Below, one piece after another: positions 16,976-25,861 of a DNA stretch of 39,581 bases (the stretch's first letter is position 1; each line of letters begins with the position of its first letter). The position numbers were made by a program, and so were the translations under genes. Source of the stretch: Marinobacter antarcticus (GTDB lineage: Bacteria > Pseudomonadota > Gammaproteobacteria > Pseudomonadales > Oleiphilaceae); contig NZ_DRGY01000131.1 of assembly GCF_011049865.1 (NCBI RefSeq), forward strand, positions 1 to 39,581, written 5' to 3'. The notes beneath the pieces are model-generated. The model searched no databases and had not been told where the DNA came from. It worked only from the letters and a program-made list of their open reading frames with translations.

Positions 16976-19352
16976 GATTTGATTTACCTGTATTGCAGTC
17001 GAGGCTGCCCAGCCGCGACACGATGGCCTGGCTGACCGATTGAGGATCACTGCAGTTGGCCATCAGCAGGCCTGTGGTATCAAGCGTTCCTCCATGGTTG
17101 GCGTAACCGAAAGCCAGTGTGCGATCCCGCCCCAGATCGAGAGGCCGACAAACCCCCAGCAGGGTTTCCGGACGCATATGGCACACGAATACCCGCAGCT
17201 TTATGTCGCTGGGGAATAGCGCCCCTCTGATGTGGCTGGATGACTGATGTTCTGCCTCCACCACATCCCGAGGGTCGCGGAAACGCCCCGGTTCCAGCAG
17301 ACAGACAACCCCGCATGAAATACCCTGCTGGCTGAGACCGTCGGCCACCGCCTCACAAACCTGCCGTTGATAGGCACCCACGGCGACTAACTGCACGTCA
17401 TCACCTTCGCTAAGCGCAACAGCTCCGTCTCTTACCAACTGCTCGGCCTGATGGCTATTCAGTGCAGCCGGTAACCGGCTTTTGGGAATCGTCATGGCCC
17501 AGACCTGACCTTGCGTTTGGTAGCAAGCATTCAGGCATGCCATCGCACTGTTGCTGTCCGGCGGATAGACAACGCGGGCAATGTCATTCATTTCCCCCAT
17601 TAATACGTCACCAAAGGCTGGATCCTGGTGAGACTGCTCGTTTTTTCCATTTTCCCAGAGGTGCGACGTGGCAATAACCGGAACCGAGAGCCAACGAGCT
17701 GGTCGGCCCAGGCGTTTCTGGTGTCGGGCAAAAATGATTTCCTGGCGCAAGGCTCCGACCATTTTCATGGCAAACGCCTCATAGGAAACCACCAGATTCA
17801 GGCCACCCTTGTTGCCCAGCGCTGCACTGACCACCGCCTCTTCGTTGAGCGCGGTGATCACCGAACCGTGCAGGGATTCGGCCTGCCCGGATTCCGGCGC
17901 CAGGGCACGGTGCTTCAGTAAGTCGAGAGTCTTGTTCATCTGGTTGCTGCGCAATTCATCCGGGTTCCCCAGCCGTACACGCAAAGCCGGGTTGGCTGTC
18001 ACAAGAACCACAAACAGCTGATCGACGGCCGCCATAGGTGAGCTGTGCTCCCCCACTTGCAACCATTGGGGCTCTGGTACCGTTTGCAGTGAGACTTCGC
18101 GACGACTCAACGGGTGGTCTTTTTCCGCCGGTCGATGGTCTGCTTTGTGGGTTGACAGGGCGTCCTTTGCACGGTGCACCTCGGTTTCAGGCACAAAGAG
18201 ACGGGCCACGGAATCGTTAAAATAGGTGCGTGAGGCTTCATCGAATTTCGGTATGGCCGGTAATGGGGTGCCGTGGGCTGCATTGGAGCCCGCCCCATAA
18301 AAACCGTAGCCCTTTATGGTTTCTGCAATCAGGTAAGGCAGCCGTACCGGATACTCCATGGTGCCGGCACGCACTTGGTCACTACACGCCTGCAATCTCG
18401 ATTCTGCCTCGAAAATTCCCCATATAAAGGCTGCGGGGTCGCGTCCGTCAATAACGATAGGGTGGAACCCATTCAACTTCAGGTGCTGCCGAAACCAGTC
18501 AGTGCCGCCCTGCAAAAAGATGGTCGAGCGTTGATCAATGCGGCGTCCATTGGCGATCATTACTGGTGTCACCAAGCCGCAGTCCTCGGCGCGCCACCAG
18601 CGACTGGCCCAGTCACTCCCCCGCTGTTCCTCAAAAGCGCCATCACTCAGAAACGCCACCAGTCGCTCCCCCGGCAATGGCATATGGGTGTATTGCAGTT
18701 CCGCAAACCCCAGGTAACCCCCTTCGATCAGTCCGCCAGCCGTGTAAGGGTTTACGTGACTACCGAGCGGCGCTTCGGGGGTGCCATCGGGGTTGATCGC
18801 ATAGCTGTAAAAATCACTGACCAATCGCGTCAAACCGTCTTCGTCGAAGGAATAACGTGCCTCCTGCTCCGGATGAAGGTTCTGGAGTAGCGTATTTACA
18901 CTGTCTATCGCTGCTACACAGTGGCCCTGCCCCATCAGCCAACTGCGGGTGATCCCCGCCAGCGAGTTGGCAGCGGTGTAACCAATATAGGCGGGCACCA
19001 TGTTTAACGAACCGCCAGTATGACCCTGAGGGTTTTCCTTGAAGTCGTTCGCCGCCAACGGCTGACCGGACAGGTCCACTTTGTTGGCGTAGGTCATGTT
19101 GGCCACCAGCCACATGGCTGCATTGGTCAGGGTGTCCGCTGCGTCGAAAATCGCCAATGCGTCGTCGAGCGTGTTGTAGCGCCCGGTACAAATCAGTTCC
19201 TGACACAAATCGAACACCCGCACCTGGGTCAAATCCGTGTGCTCGACAACGCCGCGACCTTGTGCCCAACTGGCAAACTTGGGGTAGCGCTTGCGGTATT
19301 GTGCTGCGCGCTGCTGGACTCTGTGTGAGTCCTCAATAGAACTGAAATCCAT
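16968..19352 (-). CDS. Phosphoketolase-like ThDP enzyme (divergent XFP family)
   Basis: This 794-residue protein matches the phosphoketolase (XFP) family in length and order: NPQGHTGGSLNMVPAYIGY (about 108-126), MGQGHCVAAIDSVN, GSHVNPYTAGGLIEGGYLG, SDGAFEEQRGSDWAS (ThDP-binding), NGRRI, and in the C-terminal half NEEAVVSAALGNKGG and TSHLWENGKNEQSHQDPAF. Canonical XFP cleaves xylulose-5-P or fructose-6-P to acetyl phosphate. Here the usual GDGE is SDGA and the GHWGTTPGLNF motif is replaced, so another ThDP chemistry (for example an epimerase-like activity) is possible. AAGGAG precedes ATG 19352. It sits between the beta-CASP nuclease and the ICMT-like gene. Confidence 0.75.
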   Translation of the reverse strand: MDFSSIEDSHRVQQRAAQYRKRYPKFASWAQGRGVVEHTDLTQVRVFDLCQELICTGRYNTLDDALAIFDAADTLTNAAMWLVANMTYANKVDLSGQPLAANDFKENPQGHTGGSLNMVPAYIGYTAANSLAGITRSWLMGQGHCVAAIDSVNTLLQNLHPEQEARYSFDEDGLTRLVSDFYSYAINPDGTPEAPLGSHVNPYTAGGLIEGGYLGFAELQYTHMPLPGERLVAFLSDGAFEEQRGSDWASRWWRAEDCGLVTPVMIANGRRIDQRSTIFLQGGTDWFRQHLKLNGFHPIVIDGRDPAAFIWGIFEAESRLQACSDQVRAGTMEYPVRLPYLIAETIKGYGFYGAGSNAAHGTPLPAIPKFDEASRTYFNDSVARLFVPETEVHRAKDALSTHKADHRPAEKDHPLSRREVSLQTVPEPQWLQVGEHSSPMAAVDQLFVVLVTANPALRVRLGNPDELRSNQMNKTLDLLKHRALAPESGQAESLHGSVITALNEEAVVSAALGNKGGLNLVVSYEAFAMKMVGALRQEIIFARHQKRLGRPARWLSVPVIATSHLWENGKNEQSHQDPAFGDVLMGEMNDIARVVYPPDSNSAMACLNACYQTQGQVWAMTIPKSRLPAALNSHQAEQLVRDGAVALSEGDDVQLVAVGAYQRQVCEAVADGLSQQGISCGVVCLLEPGRFRDPRDVVEAEHQSSSHIRGALFPSDIKLRVFVCHMRPETLLGVCRPLDLGRDRTLAFGYANHGGTLDTTGLLMANCSDPQSVSQAIVSRLGSLDCNTGKSNHE

Positions 19353-19407
19353 GGTCACTCCTTGATAGCCATCAGAACATTAATGGTTTCTTATTTACCC
19401 TTGATTT

Positions 19408-20763
19408 TTAGACCCGCACTATGGATTGGTAACCCGCCACCTCCACATCAAAGCGGGTGTTCTGTCGCAAATGATCCCTCATGGCTTCCAGCGCCTCCGG
19501 ATCGCCATGAATCAGTTGAATGGGCGTTTCGGCTGCCAGATCACTCTGAGCCAGCCACTGCTCCATCTCAACAAAGTCGGCGTGCCCGGAAAGCCCGTCA
19601 AGCACCTCAATTCTCGCCTTAACGGGAACCCATTTGCCGTGAATTTTTACCGTCTCGGCGCCCGCCACCATTTTTGCACCCCGGGTTCCGCCGGCTTGAT
19701 AGCCCGCAAAAAGCACCGTTGTCTTGGATTTACTCAGAAGCCGCTTGAAATGGTGGAGAATTCGCCCGCCGGTTGCCATGCCGCTACCCGCAATAATGAT
19801 GTGCGGATAAATCTGGTCAGCCAGTGCCTTGGAGTCGCTTACACTGCGGCTGTAGTGCACGGTTCCACACATATTGTGGCATTGATCAATGCTCAGCTTG
19901 TGTTGATCCTCGTAACGGCAATAGATCTCTGACACATTGATTGCCATCGGGCTGTCGAGATAGATCGGCAGTGTCGGAATGCGCCCTTCCCGCATCAGGG
20001 TTGTCAACATATGTTGCAGAACCTGAGCTCTGCCGACCGCAAATGAGGGAATCAGTATATTCCCACCCTTGTCGACGGTTGTGTTAATAACCTCCGCCAG
20101 TTGCGAGAAAGGGTCTGTGCTGTCATGACGCCGATTGCCATAGGTAGACTCGAGCATCAACATATCCAGTGCCGGCAGGGGCTTGGGCGGCTTCATGAAG
20201 ACATCATCAAGACGCCCCACGTCGCCGGAAAAACCTACCCGTTTGCCGTCCGCTTCAATGATGACGCTCGCCGCCCCCAAAATGTGTCCGACAGGCCATA
20301 AATGAAAACGAATATCTCCGACTCTCACGTCCTCCTCAAAGGCTACGGACTTAAACAGCGCCATGCAGGCTTCTGCATCCGCCTGGTCATACAACGGCTC
20401 CGGACGCTCGTGCTTGCTCAGTTTATGCCGGCCAAGGTACCGGGCCTCCTCTTCCTGGAGGTGCCCGCTATCCGACAGCAAAATGTCACATAACTCACGG
20501 GTGGCATGGTGGGTAAAAACTGGCCCTCGGAAACCGTGCTTGTATAACACCGGGATATATCCCGAGTGATCCAGGTGCGCGTGCGTCAGAATCACAGCAT
20601 CCAGAGAGTCGATGTCGAGCGGTAAAGGCTGTCGGTTACGCTTTCTCAACCACTTATATCCTTGGAAAAGGCCGCAATCGACCAACACGCGCGCCTTAGT
20701 GGTTTCAACTAGGAATTTGGATCCCGTAACAGTTTCGGTTCCACCCAGGAATGTGATCTTCAT
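19408..20763 (-). CDS. MBL-fold beta-CASP nuclease (CPSF/COG1236-like)
   Basis: This 451-residue protein has the metallo-beta-lactamase metal site THAHLDHSG (His61, His63, Asp65, His66), a later His in WPVGHILGAAS, SGDVGRLDD, and the beta-CASP parts ESTYGNR, SFAVGRAQ, SGMATGGRILHH and the RMK-type GLSGHADFVE. These proteins are RNA endo- or exonucleases using two zinc ions in the cytoplasm. Length and motif order are complete. It overlaps the PRPP synthetase gene by four bases, so the two are translated together. Being coupled to nucleotide-sugar enzymes suggests RNA degradation for salvage; that link is inference. Confidence 0.88.
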   Translation of the reverse strand: MKITFLGGTETVTGSKFLVETTKARVLVDCGLFQGYKWLRKRNRQPLPLDIDSLDAVILTHAHLDHSGYIPVLYKHGFRGPVFTHHATRELCDILLSDSGHLQEEEARYLGRHKLSKHERPEPLYDQADAEACMALFKSVAFEEDVRVGDIRFHLWPVGHILGAASVIIEADGKRVGFSGDVGRLDDVFMKPPKPLPALDMLMLESTYGNRRHDSTDPFSQLAEVINTTVDKGGNILIPSFAVGRAQVLQHMLTTLMREGRIPTLPIYLDSPMAINVSEIYCRYEDQHKLSIDQCHNMCGTVHYSRSVSDSKALADQIYPHIIIAGSGMATGGRILHHFKRLLSKSKTTVLFAGYQAGGTRGAKMVAGAETVKIHGKWVPVKARIEVLDGLSGHADFVEMEQWLAQSDLAAETPIQLIHGDPEALEAMRDHLRQNTRFDVEVAGYQSIVRV

Positions 20764-21674
20764 CGGTGTGCACCCTCCGCTTGATTGAGAAAATCCCTGA
20801 TCGGTGATGTCAGCAACGCACTGACGTCTATTTCATTGGTAATGTGTGGAATGGTATTTGTGGTGACCAGAGCCTCCAGGCCTGTACCGAGAAGATACTT
20901 ATCCGAAGCCTCCGCAAAAATGCCATGCACCGCGGCACAAACAATGGTGTCGGCGCCCTGCGCCTTAAGCGCCTTGACGCATTCACCAATAGTCCGCCCA
21001 CTCGAAATAACATCATCAATGATGACGGTCTTCCACCCACGATATCGGGAGATATCTGGTAACGTGACCTCGACCCGCCGATCGCCCAGACGTTGTTTGG
21101 CACCAATGACGTAGGGGTGGCCACTCGCCTGAGCGATACTGGAGACCCATTGCTCGCTCTCCGCATCCGGACCTACCAGCAAAATGTTGTCCTGTCCCTG
21201 TAGCCAACCTGCCAGCGCAGGCGCTCCCTGCACAACTTTTGTCGGTATACGATAGATCTCATCCAGCGACTGGTACCGATGCAGGTGGGGATCAACGGTA
21301 ACCAGCCAGTCGATGTGGGAAGATAGCGACCTCGCAAACAGCCTGGATGTAACAGCTTCACCGTCGACGAAACGGCGGTCCTGGCGCATATAACAGAGGT
21401 AGGGAGCGACCAGGCCAACCGATTTTGCCCCGAGCTCTCGAAGCGTTTCAAACAAAAATACATGGGCCAGATATTTGCTATCCGGGCGAGACAAGTCCGT
21501 CAGTACGATACAGTGCGCACCATTCACCGGTGTGGTGATGCGTATATAGGATTCGCCATCGGGAAATCGGCGCAACTCAAGCTGGCCCGGCTCCAGGCCC
21601 AGTTGGTCGCACAGTTTTTTCTGCAACGGATGGGGTTCCAGAGTAAAAAGTAAGGTTTTTTCCGCCTTGGCCAC
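20760..21674 (-). CDS. Ribose-phosphate pyrophosphokinase (PRPP synthetase-like)
   Basis: This 304-residue protein has the PRPP synthetase layout: RRFPDGESYIR (about 35-45), the ATP-site APYLCYMRQDRRF (90-102), VTVDPHLHRY (126-134) and the PRPP loop VIIDDVISSGRTI (217-229). The housekeeping enzyme (Prs) makes PRPP from ribose-5-P and ATP. The motifs DPH and DDVISSGRT differ from the bacterial DLH and DDMIDTGGT and look closer to archaeal or divergent classes, so this is probably a specialised paralogue, perhaps running toward ribose-5-P. GTG at 21674 with GGAGAG upstream is the start, two bases after the phosphorylase stop. Confidence 0.85.
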   Translation of the reverse strand: MAKAEKTLLFTLEPHPLQKKLCDQLGLEPGQLELRRFPDGESYIRITTPVNGAHCIVLTDLSRPDSKYLAHVFLFETLRELGAKSVGLVAPYLCYMRQDRRFVDGEAVTSRLFARSLSSHIDWLVTVDPHLHRYQSLDEIYRIPTKVVQGAPALAGWLQGQDNILLVGPDAESEQWVSSIAQASGHPYVIGAKQRLGDRRVEVTLPDISRYRGWKTVIIDDVISSGRTIGECVKALKAQGADTIVCAAVHGIFAEASDKYLLGTGLEALVTTNTIPHITNEIDVSALLTSPIRDFLNQAEGAHR

Positions 21675-21676
21675 AG

Positions 21677-23188
21677 TTAACTCTCCGCTTCAATGGTGAA
21701 AATGTGAGGCTCGCTGGCGCGATACGCCAGTGCATAATCTTGCTCACCAGTGGTATCGCTGAGCAGTTCGTAAAGCGGTTCACCAACCTTGACGGTATCG
21801 CCCACATTGGCAAGTAGCCGCAACCCGGCCGTGGGGTTAGCGGGCGCTCCCGCCAGTTTGGCGAGCCGGGCCAGTCGGCGATTGTCAATGGAGACAACAC
21901 GCCCGGACGACGACGCCAGCTCCTTATGCCTGAACCTGGCGTTACCGAGACTCTTGAGGCCTCCCTGGGCCTTCACAATCCGCGTGAACTGAGCGAACGC
22001 CTCACCGTTCGCAAGTAACGTTTCGGCCCACGCCTTGCCTGCCTCCAAGCCTGCGTTATCTGCCATATCGAAAACATGGGCTGCCAACAACACAGCTCTG
22101 GCTCTCAGATCTTCCGGGGCCATGGGGTCAGCATTCAGGACAGCCATTACGTCCCTGGCCTCCTCCACTGGCCCGATGCCAGCCCCGACGGGCCGGCTCC
22201 CATCGGTAACCACACAGCGAACCTGCAGACCGCAGGCGTCACCGACTTCAGTGAACAGGGATACCAGCCGTTCTGCCTCTGCATGACTGCGAACCTTCGC
22301 AGTGTCGCCGACCGGAATATCGATAACGACGTGGGTGGAGCCGGCCGCTATTTTCTTCGACAACACTGAGGCAACTAACTGCCCCTCGCCATCAATATCC
22401 AGGGCCCGCTCAATTCGAATCAGCAAGTCATCCGCAGGGCTGAGGTTGATTGCCCCACCCCAGGCCAGGCAGGCGCCGGTCTTGTTCACCACCCGCCGGA
22501 TATCGGCCAGCGGAAGATCAACGGTGGTCAGAGCTTCCATCGTGTCTGCTGTGCCCGCCGGGGAGGTAATCGCGCGGGAGGAAGTTTTTGGCATAACCAG
22601 ACCAGCCGCGCTAACGATAGAAACTACCAATGGCGTTGTCCGGTTACCCGGCAGTCCCCCAATGCAATGTTTGTCGAAAACACGATCAACCCCCTTCCAG
22701 CTCAGGCGCTCACCGCAATTCACCATTGCCCGGGTCAGGCCTATAATCTCACTGGTATTCAGCCGACCGCCGGCGCAGCTACTCAAAAAGCAGGCGATTT
22801 CAACATCGCTGTACCTGTGATCTGAAATATCAGCCACAATACTGGCAAGCTCTTCATTGTCGAGGGTGTGCCCGAATACTTTTCGCCTCACCAGGCTCAA
22901 CGAGTCTATGTAGGGCGCATGATGGACAAACAAGTCATCGCCAGGCGCCACGCCCAGCCTTGCCATTGCGATAGTGGACAGACCGACATGGCCCTCGGGA
23001 ACAATGTCACCGTAGACGATGTTCAACGACGCAATAATCGATTGCTGACTCGAGGAAACGCCAATCCTTGAGCTGGCGCCAAAGCCCTCGGATCGACACA
23101 CCTGGCAATCCTGGCGCATGTAAACGACTGGCTCCTGATGGGTATCAATACCCATCAGATAGGCTGTTAACTGATTTGAAGACTCCAT
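21677..23188 (-). CDS. AMP phosphorylase-type (thymidine phosphorylase family) enzyme
   Basis: This 503-residue protein is of the long DeoA class, with an extra N-terminal domain of about 90 residues and then the phosphorylase core: GRLNTSEIIGLTRAM (141-155), DKHCIGGLPGNRTTPLV (172-188) and SSRAITSPAGTADTMEAL (203-220). The SSRAITSPAGTAD stretch is the mark of AMP phosphorylases, which split NMPs with phosphate into base and ribose-1,5-bisphosphate; thymidine phosphorylases have a GHTGGTLD motif instead. Ser is replaced by Cys in KHCIGG. GAGGGA precedes ATG 23188; a GTG at 23215 is possible. The next gene is a PRPP synthetase, a metabolically fitting neighbour. Confidence 0.82.
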   Translation of the reverse strand: MESSNQLTAYLMGIDTHQEPVVYMRQDCQVCRSEGFGASSRIGVSSSQQSIIASLNIVYGDIVPEGHVGLSTIAMARLGVAPGDDLFVHHAPYIDSLSLVRRKVFGHTLDNEELASIVADISDHRYSDVEIACFLSSCAGGRLNTSEIIGLTRAMVNCGERLSWKGVDRVFDKHCIGGLPGNRTTPLVVSIVSAAGLVMPKTSSRAITSPAGTADTMEALTTVDLPLADIRRVVNKTGACLAWGGAINLSPADDLLIRIERALDIDGEGQLVASVLSKKIAAGSTHVVIDIPVGDTAKVRSHAEAERLVSLFTEVGDACGLQVRCVVTDGSRPVGAGIGPVEEARDVMAVLNADPMAPEDLRARAVLLAAHVFDMADNAGLEAGKAWAETLLANGEAFAQFTRIVKAQGGLKSLGNARFRHKELASSSGRVVSIDNRRLARLAKLAGAPANPTAGLRLLANVGDTVKVGEPLYELLSDTTGEQDYALAYRASEPHIFTIEAES

Positions 23189-23236
23189 AATCCCTCGATC
23201 ACAATGGTCAGACACAGCTGCTGCGTAACGGAATAA

Positions 23237-23695
23237 TCAGAGATCGTCCATCCGGCCGATCTGACGAGCCAGGCGCTTGGATTCGTTTAGCTCCATCGCC
23301 AACAGTGACTCCATCAACTCTTTTACCTTTGGGATTTCGGCTTTCTCGACCAGTGTTTGATAGAGATCAGTAATCTGCTTATGAAAGTCGAATATCTCCC
23401 GGCAGATACCGTTGAAATCAAGTTTTGCATAGGGCTCATCACAGGTTCGGTGGGTTTTAATGGGGTGATGAGACAGATAGTCATAAACCCTCGTTTCCAA
23501 AGCGCTGGTGTCTGCCTGACGTTCAAACTCTTCCACAATACGTTCAATTTCAGATTCGCGGGTTGCCAGATAGTCCAGAAGCGCCCGGGCCCGTTCTTCT
23601 TCATTCCGTGTCGAACAGTGGGAAAGGCAGCGTGCCAGGTGTGCGTGCAGATCACGTGTCCAGGCAATCAGTTCCTTGTATGTTTTAATATCCAT
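23237..23695 (-). CDS. All-helical protein of unknown function
   Basis: A 152-residue, charged, almost entirely helical protein without membrane segments or signal peptide. Several His, Glu and Asp residues are spaced along the helices (HAHLARCLSH, SHHPIKTH, EIFDFHKQITDLY), which recalls ferritin-like or hemerythrin-like bundles, but the spacing does not match a di-iron motif I can name. It is the first gene of the 10-kb minus-strand operon that continues with the AMP phosphorylase-type gene 48 bases downstream, and it follows the phased repeat box 2. Confidence 0.6.
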   Translation of the reverse strand: MDIKTYKELIAWTRDLHAHLARCLSHCSTRNEEERARALLDYLATRESEIERIVEEFERQADTSALETRVYDYLSHHPIKTHRTCDEPYAKLDFNGICREIFDFHKQITDLYQTLVEKAEIPKVKELMESLLAMELNESKRLARQIGRMDDL

Positions 23696-23785
23696 TCCGG
23701 TTTACCTTCCTTACTTTTGACATGTGTTTGACTTTCACGCTATGAATTCAAGTCGCGCTACCAAGTACCAGTAAACCCTGAGCAG

Positions 23786-23803
23786 CTGAAATCAACCTGA
23801 AAA
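23786..23803 (-). promoter_or_regulatory. Phased direct repeat box 2 (upstream of the nucleotide/copper operon)
   Basis: In gene sense it reads TTTTCAG-GTTGA-TTTCAG, two elements exactly 11 bases apart, with a -10-like TTTACT starting 10 bases after the box (23775-23770). The predicted transcript start is about 70 bases before the ATG at 23695. It differs from box 1 mainly in the five-base spacer. Confidence 0.55.
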
Positions 23804-23840
23804 CGGGGAGCGGAACAGTGAATTCATTGACTCCAACCCT

Positions 23841-23877
23841 GGTGATTTGATGTAAATCAAATTAAAGTCAAATCACC
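23841..23877. promoter_or_regulatory. Perfect Anr/FNR-type site inside a longer 10-bp inverted repeat
   Basis: TTGAT-GTAA-ATCAA at 23847-23860 matches the FNR/Anr consensus exactly. It overlaps a perfect 10-base inverted repeat, GGTGATTTGA (23841-23850) and TCAAATCACC (23868-23877). No T-run follows on the minus strand, so it is not a clear terminator for arcC. It sits about 150 bases upstream of the 23695 start, which suggests low-oxygen control of the nucleotide operon. No such site was found before arcD. Confidence 0.6.
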
Positions 23878-23889
23878 TTAGGGAAAGTG

Positions 23890-24807
23890 CTAAGCAGCCT
23901 TTTGATCCAATATCTTAGTGCCCGCCAACCCCTCGAGAATTGCAATTGCATCCTCCAATCGGCCAATGCCACTGATGCCTCCGGAATCCGCAAAATCACT
24001 GGCAGCTGTCACCTTTGGGCCCATGGAGCCGGCGGGTACATCCAGCAGCCTTGCCTGGTCTGGCGTGATGTTGCGAACCGGAGCGGCGCCTGGTGTACCA
24101 AAATCGCGATAAACGGCGTCTACGTCGGTCAGCAATAGCAGCGCGTCTGCCCCTAACTCGCGCGCAAGCAGAGCACTGGCGGCATCCTTGTCGATGACGG
24201 CTTCAACACCGGTCATGCTGCCGTCGTTGCGGCGCAGCACTGGAATGCCGCCGCCTCCGGTACAGATAACAACCACCCCCTGATCCAACAGTAACTTCAG
24301 CACCCGCATGTCCGGTATTTCCTTGGGTGCGGGCGAGGGCACTACTCTGCGCCACTTATCGCCATCGGCGGCTATGTGCCAGCCGGCCGCTGCGGCCCGG
24401 GATTCGGCTTCCGCTTTATCGTAAACCGGGCCAATAAATTTGGTCGGATTGGCGAAGGCCGGGTCGTCCCGGTCGACAACCACCTGTGTGAGCAGAGTCG
24501 CGACGGGGCGGTCATGGCCGAGAGCATTCTCCATTTCCTGCTCGATCATATAGCCAATCATGCCGCCGGTTTCGGCACCTAACACATCCAGAGGGTAGGC
24601 CTCCTCAGGCTTGTAGGCAGCACCCTGCAATGCCAACAAACCTACTTGCGGGCCGTTGCCGTGGGTAATCACCAACTGATGCCCAGCGCGCACCAGCTCC
24701 GCCAGCGATTTCGCGGCGGTTCGAACGTTGGTGCGTTGGGCTTCAGCCGTGAGTGGTTCGCCACGTTTCAACAGGGCGTTGCCGCCCAGAGCTGCAACAA
24801 TCAGCAT
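23890..24807 (-). CDS. arcC: Carbamate kinase
   Basis: This 305-residue amino-acid-kinase-fold enzyme makes ATP from carbamoyl phosphate and ADP, the last step of the arginine deiminase pathway. Motifs are [11 protein letters not shown] at the N-terminus, [51 protein letters not shown] and [18 protein letters not shown] lies eight bases before ATG 24807, while the in-frame ATG at 24816 has no room for a ribosome site. It is the last of four arc genes, 34 bases after arcB. Confidence 0.95.
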   Translation of the reverse strand: MLIVAALGGNALLKRGEPLTAEAQRTNVRTAAKSLAELVRAGHQLVITHGNGPQVGLLALQGAAYKPEEAYPLDVLGAETGGMIGYMIEQEMENALGHDRPVATLLTQVVVDRDDPAFANPTKFIGPVYDKAEAESRAAAAGWHIAADGDKWRRVVPSPAPKEIPDMRVLKLLLDQGVVVICTGGGGIPVLRRNDGSMTGVEAVIDKDAASALLARELGADALLLLTDVDAVYRDFGTPGAAPVRNITPDQARLLDVPAGSMGPKVTAASDFADSGGISGIGRLEDAIAILEGLAGTKILDQKAA

Positions 24808-24841
24808 ACTGTGCATCCTTTATCAGCAATTTGAGCCAGAA

Positions 24842-25843
24842 TCAGGCCCCGAGTGTAGCCACCAGAACCGCCTTGATGGTGTGCATACGGTTTTCTGCCT
24901 GATCGAAAACAATCGATGCAGGGCTTTCGAAAACCTCGTCGGTTACTTCCATGGCAGTGATTCCGAACTCTGCCTCTATCTCTTTGCCAACGACCGTGTC
25001 GGTGTTGTGAAACGCCGGCAGGCAATGCATGAAACGGGCCCGGGGGTTGCCGGTCTTTTCCATCACAGCCGCGTTCACCTGGTAAGGCATTAACAGTTTG
25101 ATCCGATCGCCCCACTTTTCTTTCGGCTCGCCCATGGATACCCAAACGTCGGTGTAGATAAAATCTACCCCGGCGACCGCGGCATCCAAGTCTTCGGTAA
25201 TGGTTATGCGGGCACCGGTTTCCTGGGCAATGGCCTGGGCTTCATCCTGTATCGACTGTTCTGGCCAGCAGACTTTTGGCGCACACAGGCGCACATCCAT
25301 GCCCATTTTTGCGCCGCCGATCAGCAAGCTGTCGCCCATGTTGTTGGCGGCGTCGCCAAGAAACGCATAAGCCACTTTATGCAGTGGCTTTTCAACGTGT
25401 TCCTGCATGGTTAAAAAATCGGCAAGAATCTGAGTGGGGTGGAACTCGTCGGTCAGGCCGTTAAACACGGGCACACCGGCATGCTTTGCCAGCTCCTCAA
25501 CAATTTTCTGGCCAAAGCCCCGGTACTCGATGCCGTCATAAACACGGCCTAACACCCGGGCGGTATCTTTTACCGATTCCTTGTGACCAATGTGGGTACC
25601 TGTGGGCCCAAGATAGGTCACTCGGGCACCTTGGTCGTAAGCGGCCACTTCGAAACCTACTCGTGTTCGGGTGGAGTTTTTTTCAAAGATCAACGCGAGC
25701 TCCTTGCCAGTAAGCTGCGGAACTTCGGTGCCAGCGTACTTCGCCGCTTTCAAATCTTTGGACAATTTCAGCAGAAAACCGATCTCTTGCGGGGAGAAAT
25801 CCCGCAAGGTCAGGAAGTGACGATTCTTCAAATTAAAAGCCAT
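24842..25843 (-). CDS. arcB: Ornithine carbamoyltransferase, catabolic
   Basis: This 333-residue enzyme converts citrulline and phosphate into ornithine and carbamoyl phosphate in the arginine deiminase pathway. It shows the carbamoyl-phosphate site [13 protein letters not shown] (STRTR at 57-61), [23 protein letters not shown] and the catalytic FMHCLPAFH (HCLP at 273-276). Length and motifs are complete. Position between arcA and arcC identifies it as the catabolic form (arcB) rather than argF. Start at 25843 follows an AAGGA site; arcA ends 18 bases upstream. Confidence 0.95.
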   Translation of the reverse strand: MAFNLKNRHFLTLRDFSPQEIGFLLKLSKDLKAAKYAGTEVPQLTGKELALIFEKNSTRTRVGFEVAAYDQGARVTYLGPTGTHIGHKESVKDTARVLGRVYDGIEYRGFGQKIVEELAKHAGVPVFNGLTDEFHPTQILADFLTMQEHVEKPLHKVAYAFLGDAANNMGDSLLIGGAKMGMDVRLCAPKVCWPEQSIQDEAQAIAQETGARITITEDLDAAVAGVDFIYTDVWVSMGEPKEKWGDRIKLLMPYQVNAAVMEKTGNPRARFMHCLPAFHNTDTVVGKEIEAEFGITAMEVTDEVFESPASIVFDQAENRMHTIKAVLVATLGA

Positions 25844-25861
25844 GGTCTTTGTCCTTTCTGA

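Noticed and set aside
19361..19375. FNR-like TTGAT-AGCC-ATCAG
   Set aside because: It lies within the ribosome site of the phosphoketolase-like gene and has a mismatch; it cannot act as an activator site there.
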